DNA of 64,000 nucleotides from Hippopus hippopus (taxonomy: Eukaryota; Mollusca; Bivalvia; Cardiida; Cardiidae). The notes below the pieces were generated by a model. That model did no database searches, had not been told where the DNA came from, and saw only the letters and a list, made by a program, of their open reading frames with translations. Shown here one piece after another: positions 42,111 through 50,745 of this stretch; within the stretch, counting starts at the first letter, position 1; each line of letters opens with the position of its first letter. A program made the translations under genes and the position numbers. The stretch covers positions 17,210,255-17,274,254 of the forward strand of contig OX328109.1 in NCBI GenBank assembly GCA_946811185.2, read 5' to 3'.

Positions 42111-42325
42111 TTACGAACATGAAAGTTCGCAACAAATGCATAGCTCAAATACAAACCGCATCTGATGGGATTCGAACCCGTACGGACAAATATCTTCGTT
42201 TTTTCAAGGTTTAAAAGACCAATACCATAACCACTGAGCTAAAGAGATATCTCCCTAATGCGGTTGTTAGGTATTGTATTTAAATCAGGACGAAGCCATG
42301 CATGACGGAGTGGTCTCCCGTAACA
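42111..42325 (-). repeat. TRIM 5' LTR with tRNA-like domain
   Basis: Minus strand, about 42,252-42,150: GATATCTCTTTAGCTCAGTG (A box TAGCTCAGTGG), an anticodon-arm-like GGTCTTTTAAACC, an unusually long variable region, then CGGGTTCGAATCCCATC (B box GGTTCGAATCC, consensus). A Pol III start from inside the LTR is plausible. Whether the tRNA fold is complete is not settled. Confidence 0.8.
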
Positions 42326-42475
42326 CTTGTCGAAATGGAAAGTACTCACAAACACAAGCTACTGTGGATACAAAACTACTACTACTTGCTGGATAGTAGT
42401 CAATACCGTATAAAGTGAAAAAAAAAATAAATAGCAATAACTTAATCTGCCTAAACATTGTTCTGAGTCTATCTC

Positions 42476-42703
42476 AACCCCTTTACCACATGATCCTGGG
42501 TTTTAACGACACTGACAAAGTTATTGAAAACATTGAAGGAAAAGGAGAAAATGCTGGTACCAGCATTTCCTTCTTTTCTTACAATGTTTTTTAACCTTTT
42601 TGTTTTTGAGTTACAATTATTTTGTCGTCAAAGATAGAAATTCTCACTGGAGATACATTTGAATTGTCTTCTGCAAATGCTTCCAATTTGGACGAATCTA
42701 AAA
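42476..42703 (+). repeat. TH1 hairpin MITE
   Basis: CCCCTTTACCACATGATCCT, hairpin 42,524-42,591 with shortened loop GGTACC, right arm TGCAAATGCTTCCAATTTGG. End lost at CTAAAATCAG. Confidence 0.8.
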
Positions 42704-42714
42704 TCAGATGTGTG

Positions 42715-42905
42715 ACCACAAGGGTCCATATGCACCAACCATTCTTAAGTACGTTCTTAGTCTTATTCTCAAAGATTTTCTGAATTCGAAAGTAACAAAA
42801 CTTCTGATTGGCTAAACCATTTGGTTTAGCCAATCAGAAGTTGTGTTACTTTCTAAATCTACCATTAGACAAAGAATATTTTCAAGAATGGTTGGTGAAT
42901 ACGAG
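42715..42905. mobile_element. FB1 foldback element, copy 1
   Basis: CACCAACCATTCTTAAGTAC at the left and AAGAATGGTTGGTGAATACG at the right are inverse. The centre is AACTTCTGATTGGCTAAACC, ATTTGGTTTAGCCAATCAGA, AGTT. Nearly the whole 190 bp can fold back. Confidence 0.85.
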
Positions 42906-42974
42906 CCCAGGTCCCTGGGTAAGCTAGATCCTACTGTGGACAGTATATGTTGGAAATATATTTTTCATTAGCAG

Positions 42975-43196
42975 CTCTCTGACCGTAAAATTTTGGACTC
43001 TCTCAAGTTCAAAGCATTTGCAAAAGACAATTCAAATGTATCTCTAACGATGATTTTTGTATTTGATAGAGTAGAAAACATTGTAGAAACAGGAGAAAAC
43101 TACTGTTTAACAGCATTTTCTCCATTTCCCACAATGTTTTCAAAAGCCTTCTCTTTCAGGGTCGTTAACACTTGGGACTGTGTGGTTAAGGATTAA
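42975..43196 (-). repeat. TH1 hairpin MITE
   Basis: AAATTTTGGACTCTCTCAAG, hairpin 43,073-43,141 (central GGT changed to CTGTTTAACAG, still inverted), end GGTTAAGGATTAA. Confidence 0.8.
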
Positions 43197-43416
43197 CTCT
43201 TTACCAAATAATCCCAAGCTTTAATGATACTGCAGAAGAGACCTTTAGAAAACATTGTAGGGAAAAGGAAAAAATGCTGGTAACTGCCACTTTCACCTTT
43301 TCACACAATGTTAACTACCTTATTACAGGATTGCAGTTTATTTGCACTACTTTCAGTTATTTTATTGGCAGATTCGTTTTTGGAAGAGTGTAAAATTTGT
43401 TGTTTTGAAAGGGTTA
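43193..43416 (+). repeat. TH1 copy sharing TTAA with its neighbour
   Basis: TTAACTCTTTACCAAATAAT starts at the TTAA that ends the previous copy. Hairpin 43,247-43,312. The right part is diverged (TTGTTGTTTTGAAAGGGTTA). Confidence 0.75.
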
Positions 43417-43454
43417 AAATGCTGCTGATCCAGGGGCATTGCTTTAACTGTCTA

Positions 43455-43680
43455 GTTTCTATGAAACAACAAAATTTTGGACTTAAGACCAAATTTGAGC
43501 ATGTGCTGACAACAAAATAAAGGTAATTCAAATGGTGATTTCTGTCTTTGATAGGGTAGAAAACACTGTGTGAAAAGCAGAAAATGCTGGTAACCAGCAT
43601 TTTCTCCTTTTCCCACAATGTTTTTAAAAGCCTTCCTTCTTAAAGTTTGTTAAAACTTGGATTCGTGTGGTAAATGGTTC
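43455..43680 (-). repeat. TH1 hairpin MITE
   Basis: CAACAAAATTTTGGACTTAA, hairpin 43,558-43,625, end GTGTGGTAAATGGTTCA. Confidence 0.8.
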
Positions 43681-44740
43681 ACGTGTACATACACTACACA
43701 TCACCTTTTACAGACAGCTTCTACTAATAGGAGACTATTGAGACTTCATTTGACAGGCTCATGCTACCATGAGAAAAGGGAAACAACTTTGATTATATGT
43801 ATACTGGTGTTTACCAACAGTTTTTAAATTCATTTGAAACAATGTCTTCTACCCTTGATAAAGCAAAATCAGATTATTTTAACCACATTTAGTTTATCAT
43901 CTGCATGTGTTGCCAATAAGGGCAGGTCTAAAATATTTTCCGTCTTGAAATGTTATATCTTAATTTCCACACAGCAGTGCGTTTCAAGGCCTTTAAAGGT
44001 GGCCCTTCAGATTTTGGGACGAAAATTTTACAAAAATACAAAAAAATCATCCTTATACTCTTAAAGCCTTTTAATTTTCATTCATAAAACCCCAGTAGTC
44101 GAAAACCATCCGACAACAAGAGAAATTAGAGATTTACTACGGCCCAGGTCGACACCGACGGAAAACACATTCCATTTTTACATAAGCAACTTGCTCATTT
44201 ACATACCGGAAATACACAGACCAAGCTTAAAACACAGCGTCCGAAGAAGACATTATGGAAAATAATTACAAGTTTGTTATGTTATGGAATTTAAGCATCA
44301 TTAGTCACGTGCCAGTCACTTGAGATTCCCACAATGCTTTTTTGATTTCTGGCGCGAAATCTAAAAATACCTTAAGAGGCTACGTAGCCTTTTTAAGGGA
44401 ACACCATCAAAAAAATTTTTTGTTGTAATTTTATGATTTTTAATTATTGATGATTTGTATTGTTTTTTCATATAAATTTCAGTGATATATATATTTTTTA
44501 ATTTGGTGAGATGTGAAAAATCTAAATACCCACCTTTAATTTGTCTGAAAAAAAAAATTAAATTCTTGGGACAACAGGAGATTGCTCATTTTGGGCCAGC
44601 TTTCCTTTCTTCGGTGCTTTGTTGTTTTCTGTTTGACTTAAACAAGATTTTTGCATCGAGTGACAATGCTCTGCTGCAATCGCTGTTCGAAAAAATAGGT
44701 GGCATATTGTATACTAAGGATCAGTACTAATTATATAGAA
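43681..44740. other. Gene-free stretch
   Basis: A degraded TH1 arm lies near 43,840-43,950. A small palindrome AAGAGGCTACGTAGCCTTTT is at 44,374. An 82-codon ORF at 44,482-44,730 is not supported by any other signal. Confidence 0.4.
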
Positions 44741-44918
44741 AAAAGGGCATAACTGCATCAAAAATATTTTTTCAGGCTTACCTACCTTGTAAGTATGTGT
44801 TCCCTTTTAACAATAAAGCCTGACCATGAAGTAAATGTCTTCAATACTGACAAAAGATCTCAGAAAATGTCAAAATTTTTGCACAAGGGCAGATGAAAAC
44901 AGTCCAGCTAAAAATGTA
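44741..44918 (+). repeat. RG repeat, copy 3 (partial)
   Basis: AAAAAGGGCATAACTGCATC, TGAAGTAAATGTCTTCAATA and AGAAAATGTCAAAATTTTTG; ends CAGTCCAGCTAAAA. Confidence 0.65.
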
Positions 44919-45239
44919 CAAATATAGATCAAATATACTTTCCTCACTGAGGATTAAGGAGTCCTAAATAGATGGTTCCATAAACTGCATGATTATGGGT
45001 TAGTGGGAAACAATGATAACCTTTAGGTCTTTGACTATGTTACTCTGGTTGGCAGCATAAGTTGCACTAATTTTGCCAAACAATGGTGTCAACAAAGATA
45101 AGACTGCAAAATTTCTGCAACATGATATTTGACCTTTCACTGTGAAAGCTACTACATGCACTCAAAAAAGTCCCTTTATATGCCATAAAATTGCATGTTT
45201 CAGTTGTAGAAAAACATTGCATTTTTCTACAAAGCAATT

Positions 45240-45331
45240 AGAGTCAACTTTTTGCCAAACAATTATGTGCTTTATAACTCTGACGAAGGAGACTTGTGAA
45301 AAAAATTCTCATTTTCCAAAGGTGTTTTCTA
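45240..45331 (+). repeat. TH1 left part, split by a mariner relic
   Basis: TTTTGCCAAACAATTATGTG and CATTTTCCAAAGGTGTTTTC. Continues at 46,276. Confidence 0.6.
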
Positions 45332-46275
45332 CAAGGGTTGCTCTGAAAGCTTCGAGACCGTGTTTATATCTACTAAACAATAAGTCCCACTGTATTGATA
45401 TTCACATCAACAAGAAGCAGCATTTTCCCCGAGTGTTTGAGCAAATTATACTTTCTCTGGAATCTATATTACTAACATAGCACATCACCAAGGCAACACG
45501 GGAACACAGTTTGAGCATCATAGAGCACTTTGAAATATTAAGTTTTCTAAAATGTTTCATTTTCGTGAATCCTTCTGAAAGAAACAAAAAAGGTACCAAT
45601 TAAATACTGCTGATAAATTATTCCACATCAAATTAATGTGTACATGCAAAATATTGATGTTGTAGCACGAATATCAGATAGACAAAATAAAAAAGAAAGA
45701 AACAGCTGACTTCAAAATGGCGACAAAAACACAACCTGAATCAACATCGAAAACCGAACACTGAGCCATGAAAAGACATGGGAATGGATCCTACAGAGCA
45801 CTCGTGTTTTGATGGCACCAAAGATTTACAGATAGGGATGACAGTATGATGGACAAAAACCAAGGTGGAAGGCAGAATTCAGCAATTAATGCAACATATA
45901 TCGCGACTGTGAAGGATTTGCTTAAGAAAGATAAAAGACTGACAATATGCAGTCAGTGATTTACTGGCAACAGTAACTTACAAACTGATGAAAAAAGAGT
46001 TGAATGTGTCAAATGTTAGCGCTAGATGGCGAGTATTTTGAGAAACTCTATTCAATAATGTATTAAACTACGTCGACATTGTCAAACTGCTCCGTGTTGA
46101 GTTACCATTGTATTGTTTATACACTTGCTGTGATTAATTGGCAGGTCTGATTTTAATGATACATTTCAAACATATTCATAAAATGTTCCTTTTATTACAT
46201 CCAAACTCTGGATAAAGTTGGAGGTGAAGATTTCATTTTATTAAAGTAGTCTCAAAACTTTTGAAACAACCCTAA
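45332..46275 (+). mobile_element. Mariner relic, about 944 bp
   Basis: Left CAAGGGTTGCTCTGAAAGCT; right reversed TTAGGGTTGTTTCAAAAGTT. Both continue with a TYGAGAC-like end. TA on both sides. It interrupts TH1 exactly at the TA of TTTTCTACCC. Confidence 0.7.
45860..46060 (+). pseudogene. Mariner transposase N-terminal remnant
   Basis: INATYIATVKDLLKKDKRLT resembles the helix-turn-helix part of mariner transposases. It is followed by a stop within about five codons, and the catalytic region is gone. Confidence 0.5.
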
Positions 46276-46380
46276 TACTCTTCTAAAACGAAATCATTTA
46301 ATTCATTCCAAACTGATGATTCAATACTGATGAGTCTAAAATTTTGTCACCTTGTCAGAATTACACATGATCTGAGCAAA
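46276..46380 (+). repeat. TH1 right part after the mariner relic
   Basis: TACTCTTCTAAAACGAAATC and GAGTCTAAAATTTTGTCACC continue the copy left at 45,331. Confidence 0.6.
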
Positions 46381-46875
46381 TTATTATAGTATGAATCTGG
46401 TCAGGAGTAACTATTAGTCGGTTACAGGCTTTCATTAGTTGCTTTTACAGAAAGTGTAGATCAAGACTAGACTGCACAGAACACTCAACCTGATCATGGA
46501 TCTACGCTGTGCAATAATTTCAAGAGATTCTCTGACATAAAAAGGCTTGGCAATGCAACAGTTGAACCTTCTTTTTCTATTTAGTGAAGAATATCCATTT
46601 TAATTTTATAGGAGTGTAACAGTTGGTTAACCAGGGTCAAAGGTACAGTTTTATCATCACACCACAATGTTTTTATCAGCATCCCACAGGTCCAAAGGTT
46701 CATTCATCCAATGATAACACTGTAAACTACATCTTAACCCTTAGAGTGCGGAATAAACCCAGACATTTTCAGTTCAGAAATTAGACCAAAATAATTGCAA
46801 TATCATTGTGGCTTTTGTTTGTAGTATTTCACCAAAGCTGGCCGCAAAGGCAACTATAGTTTTTAAAGGTGCTTT
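46381..46875. repeat. Diverged TH2 remnant in gene-free DNA
   Basis: AAGTGTAGATCAAGACTAGA, CTGCACAGAACACTCAACCT and GATCATGGATCTACGCTGTG at 46,457-46,515 form the TH2 centre. Confidence 0.5.
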
Positions 46876-46878
46876 AAG

Positions 46879-46977
46879 AGTTAACTCTTCACTACCCAAC
46901 AAAGTTTTAAGTCTCTTCCATGTTGAAAGCATTAGCAGTCAACAAATTCATTATGGATGCACTGATGGAATTTTTTT
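46879..46977 (-). repeat. TH1 outer-arm fragment
   Basis: TTAACTCTTCACTACCCAAC and GTTGAAAGCATTAGCAGTCA; no hairpin. Confidence 0.65.
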
Positions 46978-47199
46978 AACCCTGTCCCAAACAATCCCTG
47001 GTTTTCACGACCCTGAAAAAGAAGCCTTTTGAAAACACTGTGGGAAAAGGAGAAAATGCTGGTAACCAGCATTTTCTCTTTTTTCCCCAATGTTTTCTAC
47101 CCTCCCAGATCAAATTTTAATTTTTGAGTCATGTTTTGTCATCTGCAAATGCTTTCAATTTGGACCAGTCTAAAATTTTGTCATTTGGTGAAGAGTTAA
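46976..47199 (+). repeat. TH1 hairpin MITE, full length
   Basis: TTAACCCTGTCCCAAACAAT to TTTGGTGAAGAGTTAA. Hairpin 47,031-47,097. Confidence 0.9.
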
Positions 47200-47223
47200 T
47201 ATGAAATATTAGGAACTATGTAG

Positions 47224-47476
47224 ACAATGGAGAAAATACTAATGACAAGTGTTACCTTGTCTTTCCAAAGTATTTTCTACCCTTTTTACCCTTTACTGCA
47301 CAAATCCGTGTTTTAACAACCCTGATGAAAATGGCTTTTCTCTTTTTCCCGCAAGGTCTTCCACCTGCTCTGATAAATATCCCATTTTTTGTTCAACAGG
47401 TGATAAAATCTTTTGTCTCCTTATACTTTGAATTTGGACAAGTGAAAAAGTTTGTGTGTCTGGTAAAAGGTTAAAG
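47224..47476 (+). repeat. Two degraded TH1 fragments
   Basis: A hairpin remnant (47,224-47,283) is followed by a deletion derivative starting TTTACCCTTTACTGCACAAA and ending TCTGGTAAAAGGTTAA. Confidence 0.65.
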
Positions 47477-47567
47477 GAAAAATACCTTCTTTTTGGGACA
47501 CACATGTCGTTTCCAAATTTTCAATATGGACAATTCTTTAGATATTCTTGTGGGGTGAAGGCTAACC

Positions 47568-48066
47568 CGTTGCCATATAATCCCAAGTTTTAACGACCCT
47601 GACAGAGAAGGCCTTTGAAAACATTGTGGTAACAAGAGTGCCGCATGCCCGTGCCATAGCTCGGCTGCAGTTGCTTGATTTTCAGTGAAAATTGTTAAGT
47701 CAAAAAGGGGCATAATTGTGTCAAAAATTTACTGATGGTTATCTGCCCTTGTTGTGTGGGTTCCCCTTTTGATAGTTAACAATTTGTGTGAGTCTGAAGT
47801 AAATTTCTTCAGTAATAACAAACATTACAAACTGTCAAAATGACTATGACGCAGACTAATGCTGATGACGCCTGATCTATGACAATACCTTGATGTCTTT
47901 GAAAACAGCTAAGCAAAAGGAGGAAAATGATGGTGACCAGCATTTTCTCCATTTCCCACAATTTTTGCTACCACTTCACTAAGAAAGTCCATTATTCAAA
48001 CCACCATTGATTTGTCGTCTGCAATGCTTTCAGAATGAATCAGTCTAAAATTAGTTTTTCTTCTAC
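47568..48066 (+). repeat. TH1 copy split by RG
   Basis: TAACCCGTTGCCATATAATC up to GAAAACATTGTGG, then RG, then AAAAGGAGGAAAATGATGGT and TTTGTCGTCTGCAATGC. Confidence 0.75.
47630..47914 (+). repeat. RG repeat, copy 4 (complete, bounded by TH1)
   Basis: TAACAAGAGTGCCGCATGCC to GAAAACAGCTAAG. The interrupted TH1 arm fixes both ends, giving about 285 bp and no obvious target duplication. Confidence 0.75.
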
Positions 48067-48069
48067 AGA

Positions 48070-48298
48070 CATAACCCTTTACCACACAGTCCCGAGTTTT
48101 AAGGACCCTCAGAGAAAAAGCCCTTTGAAAACATAGTGGGAACAGGAGAAAATGCTTGTAACCAGCATTTTCTCCTTTTCCCACAATGTTTTCTACCCTA
48201 TCAAAGACAAATTCAGTTATTTCAACTAAATTAAATTTATGTCTGCTAAAGCTTTAAATTCAGATAGTCCAAATTTTTTTCGTGTGGATAAGAGTTAA
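48070..48298 (+). repeat. TH1 hairpin MITE, near full length
   Basis: CATAACCCTTTACCACACAG, hairpin 48,126-48,192, end GTGTGGATAAGAGTTAA. Confidence 0.85.
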
Positions 48299-49060
48299 GA
48301 CAAGATAATCAACATGTGTGGAAAATGTACCTGATAAACAAAAAGATACCCAAAGTCAAATCCTCCAACTTGAATGAAATGCGAATACACACCCACATAA
48401 ATAGGGCTCATGTGATGCTATTTCAGTGCTATTTCAGCAAACAAGAAAACATTGATGCATAACATCAATGGCGCTGCAAATCAGTTGTTAATTTTTTATG
48501 CCAATGGCATCACCTGAACAAACTTCGCAGAGGTCCATGTGGTGATACTACATAACAAAATTTAGTATTTAAACTCTGGGCCATCTGGGATACGATCTGG
48601 ATTTCATCGATCTGGCAATGATAGTATGTAATTTTACATGTTAAAAAGAAAATAAGTCCGAATAGAAAAACAAAGTTGGTACTGGCTCGATCTGGTAATG
48701 AAAGTACCGTATTTTTACATGTATGTTAAAAAAAAGAACACTGAACCAGTTCCATATAGTAAACAATATGGCTACCTCCATAGGCACTTTTCAAAAGCAA
48801 ATAAAAATATGGTGCCGCCGCTCATGCGGCGCCACAATTACACAAATTAGGCCTTGTGGATCCATGACCAGAATGCATGTTCAGTGAAGTCTAATCTTAG
48901 ACTTCATTAAAACTACATTTAAGCTAAGAAATGCTTTTGATAGATGATTCTCTGAACTTTGACAGTTTAAGAAATAGAATGAACCTTTTAGTGACTAGAG
49001 GGTTTCCAATTCCTGCAATTTCAGCCAGATGTGTCACAAAATGCAAAACATGTTGACCAA
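48299..49060. other. Gene-free stretch
   Basis: GATCTGG-containing words (ATCTGGCAATGATAGTATG and ATCTGGTAATGAAAGTACC) repeat at about 48,610 and 48,692. No exon was accepted. Confidence 0.4.
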
Positions 49061-49064
49061 TGAT

Positions 49065-49255
49065 CTGGGTCCATTTTCACCACACATCCTGAATTGCATC
49101 TTTAATGTAATTCTAAACTTGGAAAGTAAGACAACTTCTGATTGGCTGTCCCAGATTTGGTCTAGCCAGTCAGAAATAACATTACTTTGACATTTATTAA
49201 TTAGAGTTAGACTAAGAATGTTATGTATTAAGATTTGTTGGTGAATGTGGACTTA
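49065..49255. mobile_element. FB1 foldback element, copy 2
   Basis: GATCTGGGTCCATTTTCACC, AACTTCTGATTGGCTGTCCC and GATTTGTTGGTGAATGTGGA. More diverged than copy 1. Confidence 0.75.
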
Positions 49256-49317
49256 GACTGCATGTTTTGTTCAGTCTGATCTTGATCCATAACATCTTAA
49301 AAACCCATGAAGTTGTT

Positions 49318-49572
49318 TACAGTTTCCAATATTGAGAAGTCTGAAAGTCCAAAAAGGGACATAACTGTGTCAAAAATATTTTAAGGGTTATCTGCTCTTT
49401 TGGTTTAGATTCCCTTTTTGATAGTATACAACTAATCTAAGTTTGAAGTGAATGTCTTGAGTACTAACAAAGATATGAGGGAAAGTCAACATTTTGGCAC
49501 AACTGAGACTCACACAGTCATTGGGTTATTGTAATGCCTTCGGCGTTTTCCTTGAAAGCAGTTGAGCTATAA
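49318..49572 (+). repeat. RG repeat, copy 5
   Basis: AAAAAGGGACATAACTGTGT, CTAAGTTTGAAGTGAATGTC and the end AGCAGTTGAGCTATAAA. Confidence 0.7.
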
Positions 49573-49695
49573 ATATTACCAGTAACTGGTACACAGGTTC
49601 ATACTAATAATTTCAGTAACATTACAATTACAATAATAATACAGAACATGATAATAATAGAGTCTTTAAAATATCTACTTAAAATTACGCAATAC

Positions 49696-49820
49696 CTGTT
49701 TGTGCTTCATTCTGATGTGGGATAGGTCGTCCTTGAGATCATTTCCACGTGCAGTGATATCTGGATTTGAAATCATGCTTATCTTGAGAGGCCAGCCATT
49801 CAATGCACTTTGCCAATGTC
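49696..49820 (-). CDS. Candidate host exon (125 bp, minus strand)
   Basis: Between AATAG|GAC and CAG|GTATTG, one frame is open for 41 codons. It contains LNGWPLKISMISNPDITARG and NDLKDDLSHIRMKHKQ, hydrophilic and protein-like. It ends in phase 0. The acceptor lacks a good pyrimidine tract and no relative is recognised. Confidence 0.35.
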
Positions 49821-49964
49821 CTATTATATACTAGTATAACTTTTTTTATCACACATTCCCAATACGAGGTCAAGTAAACAATAGAAACAATGAATATTTT
49901 GTAAATACACTTAAGACAACGGAAGACAATGCTATTGTGTGACTTTTTTTTTCCAATTGCTTAT

Positions 49965-50192
49965 TTAACTCTACCAGCAGACAAAATTTTAGACTTGTCA
50001 AAATTAGAAAAATACTTGCAGACAACAGATGAAATGTATTTCATCATGATGGAATTTGTCACTGACCAGGTACAGAACCATGTGGAAAAAGGAGAAAATG
50101 CTCATTACCAGCCACTTCTTTTTCCCACATTATTTTCACAAGCCTTTTACCTTAAGGATTTTAAAACACAGGAGTGTTTGGCAAAGGATTAA
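49965..50192 (-). repeat. TH1 hairpin MITE with both TTAA ends
   Basis: TTAACTCTACCAGCAGACAA to GGCAAAGGATTAA. Hairpin 50,076-50,137, right arm decayed. Confidence 0.8.
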
Positions 50193-50425
50193 CTCTCCTA
50201 TTTCCATAGACCATATAAGTCTAGCTATTTGTAGTACAGAGAAGATCAAGATCAGGCTGCAGAGAATCTGCTTGCTATTACTGGATCTTCCCAATAATCT
50301 GATTTGAAACAATGAGCAAAAAATATCTGCAGTAGCTGTTTACCGCAAAACAAAACTTTAGACCTTTCCAAATTGAAAGCCTTTCAAGACAACACGATGA
50401 ATTTTGCTCAAATCTAGTCTCTTCT
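50189..50425. repeat. TH2 remnant followed by a TH1 arm
   Basis: TTAACTCTCCTATTTCCATA and GAAGATCAAGATCAGGCTGC (TH2), then ACAAAACTTTAGACCTTTCC, AAATTGAAAGCC (TH1). Confidence 0.55.
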
Positions 50426-50654
50426 TTAACTCTTTACCAAATGACAAAATTTTGTACTCAACCAAATTGAAAGCATTTGCATACGACATATTAAAGGTAG
50501 CTCTAATTATGATTCTTGCCTTTGATAGGGCAGAAAACATTGTGGAAAAAGGAGAAAATGCTGGTTACCAGCATTTTCTCCTTTTCCCACATTGCTTTCA
50601 AAAGGCTTTTTTCTCAGGATCATTAACACTCAGGATTGTGTGGTAAAAGGTTAA
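50426..50654 (-). repeat. TH1 hairpin MITE (reference copy)
   Basis: Full length, 229 bp. TTAACTCTTTACCAAATGAC at one end, inner arm CAAATTGAAAGCATTTGC, TTTGATAGGGCAG, then the hairpin 50,533-50,599 (GAAAACATTGTGGAAAAAGG, AGAAAATGCTGG, loop TT, CCAGCATTTTCTCCTTTTCC, CACATTGCTTTC). It then reads CTTTTTTCTCAGGATCATTA and ends TGTGGTAAAAGGTTAA. Terminal inverted repeat CTCTTTACCAAA/GTGTGGTAAAAGG plus TTAA fits piggyBac- or Kolobok-type mobilisation. No transposase for it is in the window. Confidence 0.92.
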
Positions 50655-50745
50655 TATAATAGATACTGTCAGCCTAGAAAAATGGCCAAGTTAATACAAA
50701 TCCATGGCGCTTTTGCTAAGAATGTAACAATGATTGAAGGATTTA

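Larger units (their letters stand above)
41773..42325 (-). mobile_element. TRIM: miniature LTR retrotransposon with tRNA-like LTRs
   Basis: Two direct 215-bp repeats (41,773-41,987 and 42,111-42,325) flank 123 bp. Minus-strand order: LTR starting TGTTACGGGAGACC and ending GTTCGTAA; primer-binding site; a short interior without ORF; polypurine tract AAGAGGGGGTG; second LTR starting TGTAACGGGAGACC. CTTGTC is duplicated at 41,767-41,772 and 42,326-42,331. These are the hallmarks of a terminal-repeat retrotransposon in miniature, moved by proteins of another element. The LTRs differ at about 18 of 215 sites with no gaps, so insertion is old. It sits in the outer arm of a TH1 copy (AATTTCAGACTTGTC before it, GAAATGGAAAG after it). 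The alternative, a tandem SINE duplication, does not explain the PBS and polypurine tract. Confidence 0.85.

Noticed and set aside
42150..42252. Genuine tRNA-Lys (TTT) gene in the TRIM LTR
   Set aside because: The anticodon-like CTTTTAA loop is suggestive, but the region before the T arm is about 20 nt too long for a normal variable loop and the acceptor ends do not pair clearly. It is kept as a tRNA-like domain only.
41771..42327. Simple tandem duplication of a SINE
   Set aside because: It does not explain the PBS two bases from one repeat, the purine tract before the other, or the CTTGTC duplication around the whole unit. TRIM is the better reading.
44482..44730. 82-codon ORF with a hydrophobic stretch
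   Set aside because: AT-rich, no splice or start context, runs into an RG repeat, and nothing recognisable in the translation.
48343..48425. Minus-strand exon ending FGYLFVYQ|GTACAT
   Set aside because: About 27 open codons but no acceptor with a pyrimidine tract. The region partly resembles the H3 repeat body (AAACAAAAAGA-type words).
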